64,000 nt of DNA from Lachnospiraceae bacterium (GTDB lineage Bacteria > Bacillota > Clostridia > Oscillospirales > Ruminococcaceae): contig JAMPFE010000007.1 in the NCBI GenBank assembly GCA_023664705.1, positions 1-64,000 on the forward strand, written 5' to 3'. A program made the translations under genes and the position numbers. Below the pieces are notes generated by a model that saw only the letters and a list, made by a program, of their open reading frames with translations, ran no database searches and was not told where the DNA came from. Positions 6,772 through 15,444 of the stretch are shown one piece after another. Position 1 is the first letter of the stretch. Every line of letters starts with the position of its first letter.

Positions 6772-9700
6772 TCATTCGACCGACTTCAGCGACTCGACCA
6801 TGCTTATCTTCTTCAGAACGCGCGTCATAATAAGGTTTACGATAAGCGAGAACGCCACAGTCACCACCAGCGACCATACATAGCTCGGCACGTGGATACT
6901 CCGCCCGAACATCATCTCGTCTATCTCCGCCGTCGTTATAACAAACATACAAAGCGCGTGCCCGAGAAACAGCCCCACAACGCCGCCCATGGCGGACAGT
7001 ATGATGTTCTCGCGGAACACGTAGCTCGAGACCTCCGCGTCGTAAAATCCGAGGACTTTAAGCGTGGCGATCTCGCGTATGCGTTCGGTAATGTTTACGT
7101 TCGTCAGGTTGTACAGCACCACAAACGCCAGCGCCGCCGCCGAAACTATCAGCACTATCGTCACGAGGTTCATTGTTTGCAGCGTCTCGTGAACGCTGGA
7201 AAGCGAGCTCGCGTTCATTATCACGGCAAGCACGTTCTCGTTTTTCAGCATATGCTCGGTAAAGCTGTTTTGCAAGTTTTCATCAAGCGAAATGCCGTTG
7301 TCGAAATATATCATATTATAGTCGGGAGCGCTGCCGAAAACCTCCTTGTACAGCTCCTCCGAAATATACAGATAGTGCCCCGCGTAGTGCTCGGTAATGC
7401 CCGCTATCTTCACCCTTCTGTCAACGCCGTCGCTTATACGGAGGGTTATCTCGTCGCCGAGCTCCGCGCCGAGCAGCTTCGCCGCCTTTTCGGTGATGAC
7501 CGCGCCGTCCGTCAGCGAGAGCTTCTCGCGCGAAACGCGCTCGTGCAGGTCGATAAACCGCTCGAACAGCTCCGCATCCTCGACGGCGGTAACGTACACC
7601 TGAACGCTGTTCCCCGAAAACTCCGTGCCGTACTGCTTTATCAGCGCGCGCGTATAGGCGGTGTTCTCGTCGTAGTCCAGCAGCGTATCGTAGATGCTCC
7701 GCAGCTCCGAGGGCTTTATCTCCTCGTCATACGCCATATATCCGCTGTACTTGTAGATCTCCCTGTATTGCAGGTCGACGATATCCGAAATGGAGTCCTT
7801 CAAACCGAAGCCCGTCAGCGAAAGCGCCGTGCAACCCGCGATGCCTACAACCGTCATAAACATTCTGCGCTTATATCGGAACAAATTTCGCCCGCTTACC
7901 TTGGCGAAGAAGTTCATCCGGTTCCAGATAAACGGTATCCGCTCGATAAGCACGCGCTTTCCCGCCTTGGGGGCTTTCGGGCGCATAAGCGACGCGGGGG
8001 TCTCCCGCAATGCCTTGTTGCAGCTGAAAAACACGGTCGCCGCGATCGCCAAAATCATTGAACCTATTGATACTATCATATTTTCGGGCGTGAACAGGTA
8101 ATGGATATCGACGATGTTGTACATCATGGAATAGGCGTACACGATAACGGTCGGGAACAGGAAGCACCCGCCTATCGCGCCGATAACGCCGCCGACAGCC
8201 GCTCCCGAGACCGCGTAGGACATATAATGCCGCATTATGGCGCCGTTTGAATACCCGAGGGCTTTCAGCGTTCCGACCTGCGTGCGCTGCTCCTCGACCA
8301 TTCTCGACATCGTGGTAAGGCACACCAGCCCTGCCACGAGCAGGAAAAACACGGGGAAGATAGCGGCTATCTTGCCTATTCTCTCCGCGTTGGAGGAATA
8401 CTCCGAGTAGCCCGTGTTGTCGTCGCGCGTGAAAACGTACCACTCGGCGTTTCCGACGTCGGCTATCTTTGCCTTTGCGTCAGCGAGCTCCTTTTCGGCT
8501 TTGGCTATCTCGCGCTCGAACTCGTAAACGCCGTCCTCGTATTCCGTCAGCCCGTCGGCGTATTTTTGCTTTGCCTCTTCAAGCTCCGCGAGACCGTCCT
8601 CGTACTGCTGCTTTCCGTCGACAAGCTCCAGCCTTTTTTCGGCGACGGTCGCCAAGCCCTCGTAATACTGTACTTCGCCGTCGGCAAGCTTCTGCATGCC
8701 CTCGGTATATTCCGCGAGACCGTTTGTATACTCCTCCATGCCCTTGACGTACTCGGACTTGCCCTCGGCGAGAAGCTCGGCGTTTTTCAGATACTCCTCC
8801 AGACCCGCGGCGTATTCCGCGAGACCGTCCGTTATCTGCCGTTCGCCGTTGTCGAGCTGCTCCTTTGCTTCGGCAAGCTCCATTCTTCCGTTATCTATCT
8901 GTTTTTGCGCGGCATCGAGCTGATTTCTGCCGTCGTAATAATCGTCCCAGCCCTCGTCGACCTGCCTTTGAGCGTCCGCGAGCTGAGCTTCGCCGTCAGC
9001 TATCATCTGCTCGTTTTCGGCGATCTGCGCCTTGCCGTCCTCTATCTGCGCCTCCGCCTGCGCGACGCCGTCCCTTGCCGCCTGAACAGCCATTTCCGCG
9101 TACTGCAATATCTGAGGGTCGGTATCGGGGTCGAGCTGCGCGACGGCTTCTTCCGCCTGTCGGAGGACCTCCCTCGCTTGCTCGAGAGCAACCTCGCCGT
9201 CGGCTATCTGCTGCCTTGCCTCTTCGAGCTGCGCCTTGCCGTTGTTCAGCTCCGCGCGGTTTCTGTCTATCTCGCTTTGCGCGGAGCTTATCTGAGAGTA
9301 TCCGCTGCTCAGGCTTTTGCGCGCGGAATCGACCTCCGCCTGCGCGTCGTCAAGCTCCTTTTTGCCGTCGTCGTACTGCTTTCTGCCCTCGTAAAGGTCT
9401 GTTTTGGCTTGCTCTATCTGCTCCTTTGCCTCGTCGAGAGCCTTTTTTCCGTCGGCGAGCTGCTTTTCGCCGTCCTCTATCTCCTTTTTCGCATCGTCGA
9501 GCTGCCTTTTGGCGTCGTCGAGCAGGGGCTTGTTTTCCGCGAGCTCGCGCTTGCCGTCCTCTATTTCTTCCCATGCGTCGGCAAGCTCCTTTTCCGCGTC
9601 GGAGAGCTGAATTTCGCCGTCGGAAATTTCATTGCCCGCGTCGGAGAGCTCCTTTTCGCCGTCCTCAATCTGCTTTTTCGCGTCGGAGAGCTCCCTTTTA

Positions 9701-10548
9701 GCGTCGGCAAGCTCGCGCTGACCGTCCTCCTTCGCCTCGGCGAGCTCTTTTTCGCCCTTGTCTATTTCCGCTTGGGCGTCGCCGATAACATCGTTGTAGC
9801 GGATAACGCTGCGCTCCTTGCCGAGCTTTTCGAGCTTGTTCGATATTTCATCGCGCAGCGCCGCGTACTCGTCGGAATAGCTTTTCATATCGTGCAGTCT
9901 GTCGGACTTTATGTATATCTCGGTGTAAACGTCCTGCGTGAAATGCTCCGCGGGGACTATCATAAACGCGTCGATTGCGCCGTCGCCGATATTCGTGCTG
10001 CCGCGCTGCGTTATGGAAATATACATCGGCGTATCGTAGATGCCGACGACCTTGTATTCCGTGTATTTGAGCGGAAATTCGTCCGCTTTCGTTACGTCCT
10101 CGAGAGTTATCGTGTCGCCGACGTTTATGCCCTTATGCAGCACGTTGTAGCTTACCACGCACTCGTTTTCGGCTTGCGGGGCGCTGCCCTCGAAGATGTC
10201 TATCTTATTGACCTCGTCGGGGGTTTTCGAGTATACGCGCGTGAGGTATTCCTCATCGCCGTTGTGCAGCGCGAGGTCTGTGTATTTCGACGTATACACC
10301 CCGTCGACGCCGTCTATCTCCGCTATTGCCGACGCGTCGTCGTCCGTGAGCCCGAATGTTGAAAGCACGCGCAGGTCGAACAGGTCGTGCGCGTCGTAAT
10401 AATCGTCCGCGGAGGTTTTCATTATATCGCAGGTGGCGCGGACCCCGCTGAAAAAACCGACCCCGATAGCGCATATCAGAAATATCGACAGAAAGCGGTT
10501 CCGCGACTTGGATATTTCGCGCACGGTATTTTTATTTACGGCTCTCAT
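6772..10548 (-). CDS. FtsX-type ABC transporter permease with giant coiled-coil domain
   Basis: This is the membrane subunit of a MacB/FtsX-like ABC transporter. TM1 (about 19-40, FLSIFLICAIGVGFFSG) is followed by an extracytoplasmic segment. Residues about 255-690 are a very long heptad coiled coil built from repeats like LADAKRELSDAKKQIEDGEK. Then come a first FtsX domain (about 735-860, EEQRTQVGTLKALGYS) and a second at the C-terminus (RIREIATLKVLGFYDAEVSS). Such proteins act as mechanotransmission or lipid/peptide export units rather than classical pores. The start is ATG after GGAGGG. It lies 10 bases downstream of its ATPase gene and clearly forms an operon with it. The substrate is unknown. 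The repeats are rich in Asp, Glu, Lys and Gly, with an unusually regular DG/DA spacing. Confidence 0.92.
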   Translation of the reverse strand: MRAVNKNTVREISKSRNRFLSIFLICAIGVGFFSGVRATCDIMKTSADDYYDAHDLFDLRVLSTFGLTDDDASAIAEIDGVDGVYTSKYTDLALHNGDEEYLTRVYSKTPDEVNKIDIFEGSAPQAENECVVSYNVLHKGINVGDTITLEDVTKADEFPLKYTEYKVVGIYDTPMYISITQRGSTNIGDGAIDAFMIVPAEHFTQDVYTEIYIKSDRLHDMKSYSDEYAALRDEISNKLEKLGKERSVIRYNDVIGDAQAEIDKGEKELAEAKEDGQRELADAKRELSDAKKQIEDGEKELSDAGNEISDGEIQLSDAEKELADAWEEIEDGKRELAENKPLLDDAKRQLDDAKKEIEDGEKQLADGKKALDEAKEQIEQAKTDLYEGRKQYDDGKKELDDAQAEVDSARKSLSSGYSQISSAQSEIDRNRAELNNGKAQLEEARQQIADGEVALEQAREVLRQAEEAVAQLDPDTDPQILQYAEMAVQAARDGVAQAEAQIEDGKAQIAENEQMIADGEAQLADAQRQVDEGWDDYYDGRNQLDAAQKQIDNGRMELAEAKEQLDNGERQITDGLAEYAAGLEEYLKNAELLAEGKSEYVKGMEEYTNGLAEYTEGMQKLADGEVQYYEGLATVAEKRLELVDGKQQYEDGLAELEEAKQKYADGLTEYEDGVYEFEREIAKAEKELADAKAKIADVGNAEWYVFTRDDNTGYSEYSSNAERIGKIAAIFPVFFLLVAGLVCLTTMSRMVEEQRTQVGTLKALGYSNGAIMRHYMSYAVSGAAVGGVIGAIGGCFLFPTVIVYAYSMMYNIVDIHYLFTPENMIVSIGSMILAIAATVFFSCNKALRETPASLMRPKAPKAGKRVLIERIPFIWNRMNFFAKVSGRNLFRYKRRMFMTVVGIAGCTALSLTGFGLKDSISDIVDLQYREIYKYSGYMAYDEEIKPSELRSIYDTLLDYDENTAYTRALIKQYGTEFSGNSVQVYVTAVEDAELFERFIDLHERVSREKLSLTDGAVITEKAAKLLGAELGDEITLRISDGVDRRVKIAGITEHYAGHYLYISEELYKEVFGSAPDYNMIYFDNGISLDENLQNSFTEHMLKNENVLAVIMNASSLSSVHETLQTMNLVTIVLIVSAAALAFVVLYNLTNVNITERIREIATLKVLGFYDAEVSSYVFRENIILSAMGGVVGLFLGHALCMFVITTAEIDEMMFGRSIHVPSYVWSLVVTVAFSLIVNLIMTRVLKKISMVESLKSVE

Positions 10549-10558
10549 ATACCCTCCG

Positions 10559-11260
10559 TTACCATTCGATATCCTCTACGGGAGTGGGGCTTTCGTTCAG
10601 GGTCATTTCGGCGACCTTGCTGTTTTTTATTCTGATGACCCTGTCAGCCATGGGGGTTATCGCGGTGTTGTGGGTGACGAGAATGACCGTCATGCCCTCC
10701 GTACGGCAGGTGTCCTGCAGGAGCTTCAATATCATCTTGCCCGTGTTGTAGTCGAGAGCGCCCGTGGGCTCATCGCAGAGCAGCAGCTTGGGCTTTTTCG
10801 AGAGAGCTCGGGCTATTGAGACGCGCTGCTGCTCGCCGCCCGAGAGCTGCGCGGGGAAGTTGTTGATGCGCTCCCCGAGACCGACCTTAGCGAGTATCTC
10901 CTCGGCGGGTATGTAGTCCTTTTTGGTCTGCGCGGCTATTTCGACGTTCTCCTTTGCCGTTAGATTTGGGAGAAGATTGTAGAACTGGAAGATAAAGCCG
11001 ATGTCGAAGCGGCGGTAAAGCGTGAGCTGCTTGCGGTTGTAGCCGTCGACCCGCGCGCCGTCGACGGAGATAACGCCCTCGTCGCAGGAATCCATGCCGC
11101 CGAGCATATTCAGCACGGTGGTCTTTCCCGAGCCCGACGGTCCGACGATTACGCAGAGCTCGCCCTTTTCTATGTCGAACGTCATTCCGTCGGCGGCGTT
11201 TATCGTTACCTCGCCGACGTGATAACGCTTGTATACGTCCTTCAGAGTCACAAATGCCAT
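10559..11260 (-). CDS. ABC transporter ATP-binding protein (MacB/LolD type)
   Basis: This cytoplasmic ATPase drives the adjacent FtsX-type permease. It has Walker A GPSGSGKTTVLNMLGG (about 38-53), Q-loop FIFQFYNLLP, signature LSGGEQQRVSIARAL and Walker B LLLCDEPTGALD followed by the H-loop VTHN. The length (233 aa) is normal for the family. The start ATG follows AAAGGAGC. The protein is the first gene of a two-gene operon and has no sensor kinase beside it, unlike the bacitracin-type BceAB systems. Confidence 0.95.
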   Translation of the reverse strand: MAFVTLKDVYKRYHVGEVTINAADGMTFDIEKGELCVIVGPSGSGKTTVLNMLGGMDSCDEGVISVDGARVDGYNRKQLTLYRRFDIGFIFQFYNLLPNLTAKENVEIAAQTKKDYIPAEEILAKVGLGERINNFPAQLSGGEQQRVSIARALSKKPKLLLCDEPTGALDYNTGKMILKLLQDTCRTEGMTVILVTHNTAITPMADRVIRIKNSKVAEMTLNESPTPVEDIEW

Positions 11261-11287
11261 TGCTTAGCGCTCCTTTTAGAATTGATG

Positions 11288-11318
11288 CAAAAACGGCGCC
11301 GCACTGCCGCGCGGTGCC
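11288..11318 (-). terminator. Probable terminator after serS
   Basis: GGCACCGC and GCGGCGCC pair over 8 bp (one G-U), and the stem is followed on the minus strand by GTTTTTGC. It lies about 90 bases after the serS stop. Confidence 0.5.
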
Positions 11319-11408
11319 GAATTGCGATTTATTCAGCTAATCGTTATTATTCTACATTTTTTTGCCGAAAACTATGTGTTATTTTGTTGAACACTGTGTG
11401 AAAACCGC

Positions 11409-12689
11409 TCAGCCGCCGATCTTGTCCTTGCCGCCCATATACGGACGGAGCACCTCGGGGATATTTACCGTGCCGTCGGCGTTGAGGTTGTTTTCGAGGA
11501 ACGCGATTAACATTCTCGGGGGCGCGACGACCGTGTTGTTGAGGGTGTGCGCGAAATATTTTCCGTCCTTGCCGTTTACGCGTATCTTCAGGCGGCGGGC
11601 CTGCGCGTCGCCGAGGTTGGAGCAGGAGCCCACCTCGAAATACTTCTTCTGGCGCGGCGACCATGCCTCCACGTCGTAGCTCTTGACCTTGAGGTCGGCG
11701 AGGTCGCCCGAGCAGCACTCGATGGTGCGCACGGGGATGTCCATGCTGCGGAACAGGTCGACCGTGTTCTGCCAGAGCTTGTCGAACCACATGGGGGACT
11801 CCTCCGGCTTGCAGACGACTATCATCTCCTGCTTTTCAAACTGGTGGATACGGTAAACGCCGCGCTCCTCGATGCCGTGAGCGCCCTTTTCCTTGCGGAA
11901 GCAGGGAGAATAGCTGGTGAGCGTTTTCGGAAGCGTTTCCTCGTCCAAAATGGTGTCGATGAACTTGCCTATCATGGAGTGCTCGGAGGTGCCGATAAGA
12001 TACAAGTCCTCGCCCTCTATCTTGTACATCATCGCGTCCATTTCCGCGAAGCTCATAACGCCCGTTACGACGTTGGAGCGTATCATAAACGGCGGCACGC
12101 AATATGTGAAGCCGCGGTCTATCATAAAATCGCGGGCGTAGGAGATGACCGCGGAATGCAGTCTGGCGACGTCGCCCATAAGATAATAGAAGCCGTTGCC
12201 CGCGACCTTGCGCGCGGAATCGAGGTCTATGCCGTTGAGCTTTTCCATTATCTCGCTGTGATACGGTACCTCGAAATCGGGCACTGCGGGCTCGCCGTAG
12301 CGCTTTATCTCGACGTTTTCGCTGTCGTCTTTGCCGATAGGAACGGACGGGTCGATGATGTTCGGGATTGTCATCATTATTTTGTTGATCTTCTCGTCGA
12401 TGACGGGCTCTTTTTCCTCGAGCTCGGCGAGCTCCTTGGCGAACTCGGCGACCTGCGCCTTTGCCTTTTCGGCATCGTCCTTCTGACCGCTTGCCATGAG
12501 CTTGCCTATCTCCTTGGAGATGCGGTTTTTATCGGCGCGGAGAGCCTCGGCGCGCTGCAAGGTCTTGCGGCGCTCGAGGTCGAGCTCTATGACCTCGTCG
12601 ACGAGCGGAAGCTTGCCGTCCTGAAACTTCTTTTTGATGTTTTCCTTTACCGCGTCGGGATTTTCCCGTAAAAATTTAATATCTATCAT
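11409..12689 (-). CDS. serS: Seryl-tRNA synthetase
   Basis: The enzyme charges tRNA-Ser (and tRNA-Sec if present) in the cytoplasm. The N-terminal tRNA-binding helical hairpin (about 30-110) is followed by the class II catalytic core. Motif 2 is FRKEKGAHGIEERGVYRIHQ and motif 3 is NNTVVAPPRMLIAFLENN. The ATP/serine loop reads TSEHSM instead of the commoner TAEV, a variant of one bacterial SerRS subgroup (inference). The start ATG follows GGGGAG with 8-base spacing; the frame runs six codons further upstream without support. It is 14 bases downstream of parB and probably cotranscribed with parA-parB. Confidence 0.97.
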   Translation of the reverse strand: MIDIKFLRENPDAVKENIKKKFQDGKLPLVDEVIELDLERRKTLQRAEALRADKNRISKEIGKLMASGQKDDAEKAKAQVAEFAKELAELEEKEPVIDEKINKIMMTIPNIIDPSVPIGKDDSENVEIKRYGEPAVPDFEVPYHSEIMEKLNGIDLDSARKVAGNGFYYLMGDVARLHSAVISYARDFMIDRGFTYCVPPFMIRSNVVTGVMSFAEMDAMMYKIEGEDLYLIGTSEHSMIGKFIDTILDEETLPKTLTSYSPCFRKEKGAHGIEERGVYRIHQFEKQEMIVVCKPEESPMWFDKLWQNTVDLFRSMDIPVRTIECCSGDLADLKVKSYDVEAWSPRQKKYFEVGSCSNLGDAQARRLKIRVNGKDGKYFAHTLNNTVVAPPRMLIAFLENNLNADGTVNIPEVLRPYMGGKDKIGG

Positions 12690-12703
12690 TGTAATGTCTC
12701 CCC

Positions 12704-13564
12704 TCAATTTTCTTGAAAATGCTTGAGAATGCCCTCGAGCTGGTCTTTGTCCGCGAAATTTATTTGCAGAACGTTGCCTTTTTTGCCCTCGGATATTTTG
12801 ACCTTGGTGCCGAGCTGCTCCGTGAGGCTGACCTCGACCTCCGTGTAGTAGGTCATGCGCGGCTTTATCTCGCGCGTTTTGCCTTGATATTCCTCCTGCA
12901 TGCGCTGCGTTTCGCGCTTGGCTATCGCCTCGACCTGCCGCACCGAAAGCTCGCCCTCGGCGGTTTTGTGCGCCAGCTCTATCATCAGAGCCTCGTCCTT
13001 GATTTTTTTCAGCGCCTTGCAGTGACCCGCGGAAAGGCTGCCGCCGCGCAGGAGCTCCTGCACGCCGTTCGGCATGGCGAGCAAGCCGAGGCTGTTCGCG
13101 ATAGACGAGCGCGCCTTTCCGAGCACCTTTGCGAGCTTGTCCTGCGTCATATCGTACTTGTCGATGAGCTCCTTGTAGCCGAGGGCTTCCTCAATGGGGT
13201 TGAGGTTTTCGCGCTGCAAATTCTCGATCATCGCTATCTGCATCGCCTGTTCTTCTGTGATGTCGTCGCGCACGATGACGGGAATTTCGCTTAAGCCCGC
13301 CATTTTTGCGGCTCTCCAGCGGCGCTCGCCCGCGATTATCCGATAGTTGCCGCTTGGCAGAGACTGCACGATAAGCGGCTGCAGGACGCCGTGCTCGGTT
13401 ATCGATTCGGCGAGCTGCCTGAGGCTTTCGTTGTCGAAACTTTTGCGGGGCTGCTCCTTGTTCGGCTCTATCTCGCTGAGCCGCAGCGTTGTGCCGTTTT
13501 CGGCGCTTTCGACGCTGTTGTCGAAGAACAGGTCGTTAAAGCTGCTTTCAGTTTTTCTTGGCAT
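12704..13564 (-). CDS. parB/spo0J: Chromosome-partitioning protein ParB/Spo0J
   Basis: This CTP-dependent DNA clamp loads at parS, spreads, and recruits condensin to the origin region. The N-terminal CTPase domain shows GERRWRAAK and ENLQRENLNP (about 80-125). The helix-turn-helix follows with TQDKLAKVLGKARSSIANSL. The C-terminal dimerisation domain includes EGKKGNVLQINFADKDQ. The start overlaps the end of parA by 17 bases, so the two are translationally coupled. The two nearest perfect parS sites lie about 0.9 kb away, upstream of parA. Confidence 0.97.
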   Translation of the reverse strand: MPRKTESSFNDLFFDNSVESAENGTTLRLSEIEPNKEQPRKSFDNESLRQLAESITEHGVLQPLIVQSLPSGNYRIIAGERRWRAAKMAGLSEIPVIVRDDITEEQAMQIAMIENLQRENLNPIEEALGYKELIDKYDMTQDKLAKVLGKARSSIANSLGLLAMPNGVQELLRGGSLSAGHCKALKKIKDEALMIELAHKTAEGELSVRQVEAIAKRETQRMQEEYQGKTREIKPRMTYYTEVEVSLTEQLGTKVKISEGKKGNVLQINFADKDQLEGILKHFQEN

Positions 13565-14345
13565 TTACCTTCTCCATTTCACGACATTTTGTTAAAACTT
13601 CCTTGGACAGCTTGGCGTAGGTCTCGGCGCCCTTGGAGCCCTTGTCGAAATAAATTACGGGCTCGCCGTGGCTTTGAGCCTCGGAAATGCGGACGTTGCG
13701 CGGTATCTCCGTTTTGAATATTGCCTTTTTGTCGAACGCGCTTGTGATGTCGCTCTTTATTTCGTTTGCCGAGAGCAGGCGCTTGTCCACCATTGTGAAC
13801 ACGATGCCCATTATCGTTAGGTCGCGGTTGAACTTCTGCTTGACATTTTTAATGGTGTACATGAGCTGCGCGAGACCCTCGCGGGCGAAATGCTCGCAGA
13901 CCATGGGGACGATTATCGTGTCGCACGCGACGAGCGTGTTGACCGCGAGCACGCCGAGCGACGGCAGGCTGTCGATGATGATTATATCGTAGTCGGCGCG
14001 GATCTGGAGCACCGCCTTGCGGAGCTGCATATTTTTCTGCTCCATGTTCGTGAGCGCGGGCTCCGCGTCGCTGAGCTTAGGATTTGCGGGCATTATCGAA
14101 ATATTCTTGTAGCGCGTCGGGATTATCGCCTCGGACGGGCGGCAGTTGCCCGTTACGACGTCGTACATGGTGTACGCGAGCGTTTTCTTTTTTACGCCGA
14201 AGCCCGTCGTTGAGTTGCCCTGCGGGTCGAAATCTATCAGCAGGACCTTTTTGCCGAGCGCCCCGAGACCCGCCGCGACGTTTACGGCGGTGGTCGTTTT
14301 GCCGACGCCGCCCTTCTGGTTTACTACTCCTATCACAATTCCCAA
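13548..14345 (-). CDS. parA/soj: Chromosome-partitioning ATPase ParA/Soj
   Basis: This deviant-Walker ATPase partners ParB in origin segregation and, in Bacillus, regulates DnaA. The P-loop is KGGVGKTTTAVN (from residue 11), with DFDPQGNSTTGFG as switch I. Switch II reads IDSLPSLG instead of the usual DCPPSLG. The C-terminus has EIPRNVRISEAQSHGEPV. The start is a TTG placed 7 bases after GAGGTGG; no ATG fits. It heads the parA-parB-serS unit. The 160 bp upstream contain two parS sites, a natural position for autoregulation. Confidence 0.97.
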   Translation of the reverse strand: MGIVIGVVNQKGGVGKTTTAVNVAAGLGALGKKVLLIDFDPQGNSTTGFGVKKKTLAYTMYDVVTGNCRPSEAIIPTRYKNISIMPANPKLSDAEPALTNMEQKNMQLRKAVLQIRADYDIIIIDSLPSLGVLAVNTLVACDTIIVPMVCEHFAREGLAQLMYTIKNVKQKFNRDLTIMGIVFTMVDKRLLSANEIKSDITSAFDKKAIFKTEIPRNVRISEAQSHGEPVIYFDKGSKGAETYAKLSKEVLTKCREMEKVNAKKN

Positions 14346-14424
14346 ATTTTATCCACCTCTTTTTCAAATTTCTTTACTCATTATAGCATACTTGTCGACA
14401 AAAGAAAAGCCCTTTTTACAAAAA

Positions 14425-14440
14425 TGTTCCACGTGGAACA
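14425..14440. promoter_or_regulatory. parS: parS centromere site 1
   Basis: TGTTCCACGTGGAACA is a perfect 16-bp palindrome that differs from the Bacillus consensus TGTTNCACGTGAAACA at only one position. It lies between noc and parA. Confidence 0.96.
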
Positions 14441-14464
14441 TTTTTTCGGCGAATTGACGAAAAA

Positions 14465-14480
14465 TGTTCCACGTGGAACA
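14465..14480. promoter_or_regulatory. parS: parS centromere site 2
   Basis: This second perfect copy of the 16-bp palindrome lies exactly 40 bp from site 1, so both sites face almost the same side of the helix. It is also in the noc-parA spacer. Confidence 0.96.
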
Positions 14481-14504
14481 ATTCAGTGTTCTATTTTGAC
14501 AGTT

Positions 14505-15317
14505 TCAGATGTTTATCGGGAATTTTATCGTGTATTCGTAGTATCTGTCGGACTTTTCGGCGGTGAGTTCGCAGGGGACCTTGTCGTCCTTAATGCGCTT
14601 CAGGAGCGCGTTCAGCGAGTTCATGTACAGGCGCGGCGGCGCGGTTATCGGCAGGCGTTTGCGCTGCTTTTTTTCGCGCTTCGGCACTCCGTTCAGTATC
14701 ATATTCACGAGCTCCTCCGTTTGCGCGAGGTTGAGATTTTTCGCGGTGACGCGCTCAATCGCCTTTAGACGCGCGCTTTCGTCCTCTATGCGGATGAGCG
14801 CCCGAGCCTGCCGTTCGTTGAGATTGCCCGTGATGAGCATTCGGCGCTCCGCGTCGGTGAACCGCAGCAGGCGGAGCTTGTTGGCTATCGTGGACTGCGC
14901 TTTGCCGAGCCTTGCCGCGGCGCTCTCCTGCGTTAAGCCGTAAAACGAGATGAGCTTTTCGATAGCGAGAGCCTCCTCGAAGTAGCTGAGGTCTTGGCGC
15001 TGGATATTCTCGATAAGCGCGAGGACTGCCGATTGCTCGTCGTCGGCGGTCATTACGATGCACGGCACCTCGGTGAGCCCCGCGAGCCTTGCCGCGCGCG
15101 TGCGGCGTTCGCCGCTGATTATTTCGTAGACCGCACCCTTTTTCCGCACGCAGATTGGCTGTATGATGCCGTTTTCCTTGATGCTCTGCGAGAGCGAGAG
15201 AAGCTGCTCCTCGCTGAATTGGCGGCGCGGCTGGGATTTGTTGGGCGTGAGCTCTCCGAGCTCCAGCATAACTATCTGCCCCGCGATTTTTTCCTTTTGT
15301 TTGAATAGTCCCGTCAT
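14505..15317 (-). CDS. noc: Noc-like second ParB protein (nucleoid occlusion)
   Basis: This ParB paralogue is probably the nucleoid occlusion factor Noc, which binds DNA and membrane and blocks division over the nucleoid. It carries SGERRTRAARLAG and IENIQRQDLSYFEEALA (CTPase motifs) and an HTH with TQESAAARLGKAQSTIANKL. The N-terminus MTGLFKQKEKIAGQIVML could serve as the amphipathic membrane-targeting helix. The order rsmG-noc-parA-parB matches Bacillus subtilis gidB-noc-soj-spo0J. I chose the ATG preceded by GGGAGGT; the frame extends 18 codons upstream without support. An alternative reading is a plain second Spo0J, since DNA specificity cannot be told from sequence alone. Confidence 0.88.
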   Translation of the reverse strand: MTGLFKQKEKIAGQIVMLELGELTPNKSQPRRQFSEEQLLSLSQSIKENGIIQPICVRKKGAVYEIISGERRTRAARLAGLTEVPCIVMTADDEQSAVLALIENIQRQDLSYFEEALAIEKLISFYGLTQESAAARLGKAQSTIANKLRLLRFTDAERRMLITGNLNERQARALIRIEDESARLKAIERVTAKNLNLAQTEELVNMILNGVPKREKKQRKRLPITAPPRLYMNSLNALLKRIKDDKVPCELTAEKSDRYYEYTIKFPINI

Positions 15318-15341
15318 GTTGTGACCTCCCGTTTTTCTTTT

Positions 15342-15370
15342 ATTGTAGCATTTTCGGGAAATTATTTCCA
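15342..15370 (-). promoter_or_regulatory. noc promoter overlapping a Noc-site-like sequence
   Basis: On the minus strand TGGAAA, 17 bases and TACAAT with a TGC extension form a promoter about 25 bases before noc. The spacer contains ATTTCCCGAAAATG, which matches 10 of 14 bases of the Bacillus Noc-binding site ATTTCCCGGGAAAT, with a perfect left half. Confidence 0.6.
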
Positions 15371-15413
15371 CAGAAATTTATCGCAATAACCGACGGCAAA
15401 CGGCTGACGGCAC

Positions 15414-15444
15414 CAAAAAAAGCCCCTTTAAAGAGGCTTTTTTG
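15414..15444 (-). terminator. Terminator overlapping the end of rsmG
   Basis: The minus strand reads AAAAAAGCCTCTTTAAAG then GGGCTTTTTTT. The rsmG stop codon lies in the loop, so its last codons form the 5' arm of the terminator. This separates rsmG from noc. Confidence 0.85.

Noticed and set aside
8566..10362. A 598-codon plus-strand frame opposite the ABC permease
   Set aside because: It is an antisense shadow of the coiled-coil repeats, which also explains its own repetitive appearance.
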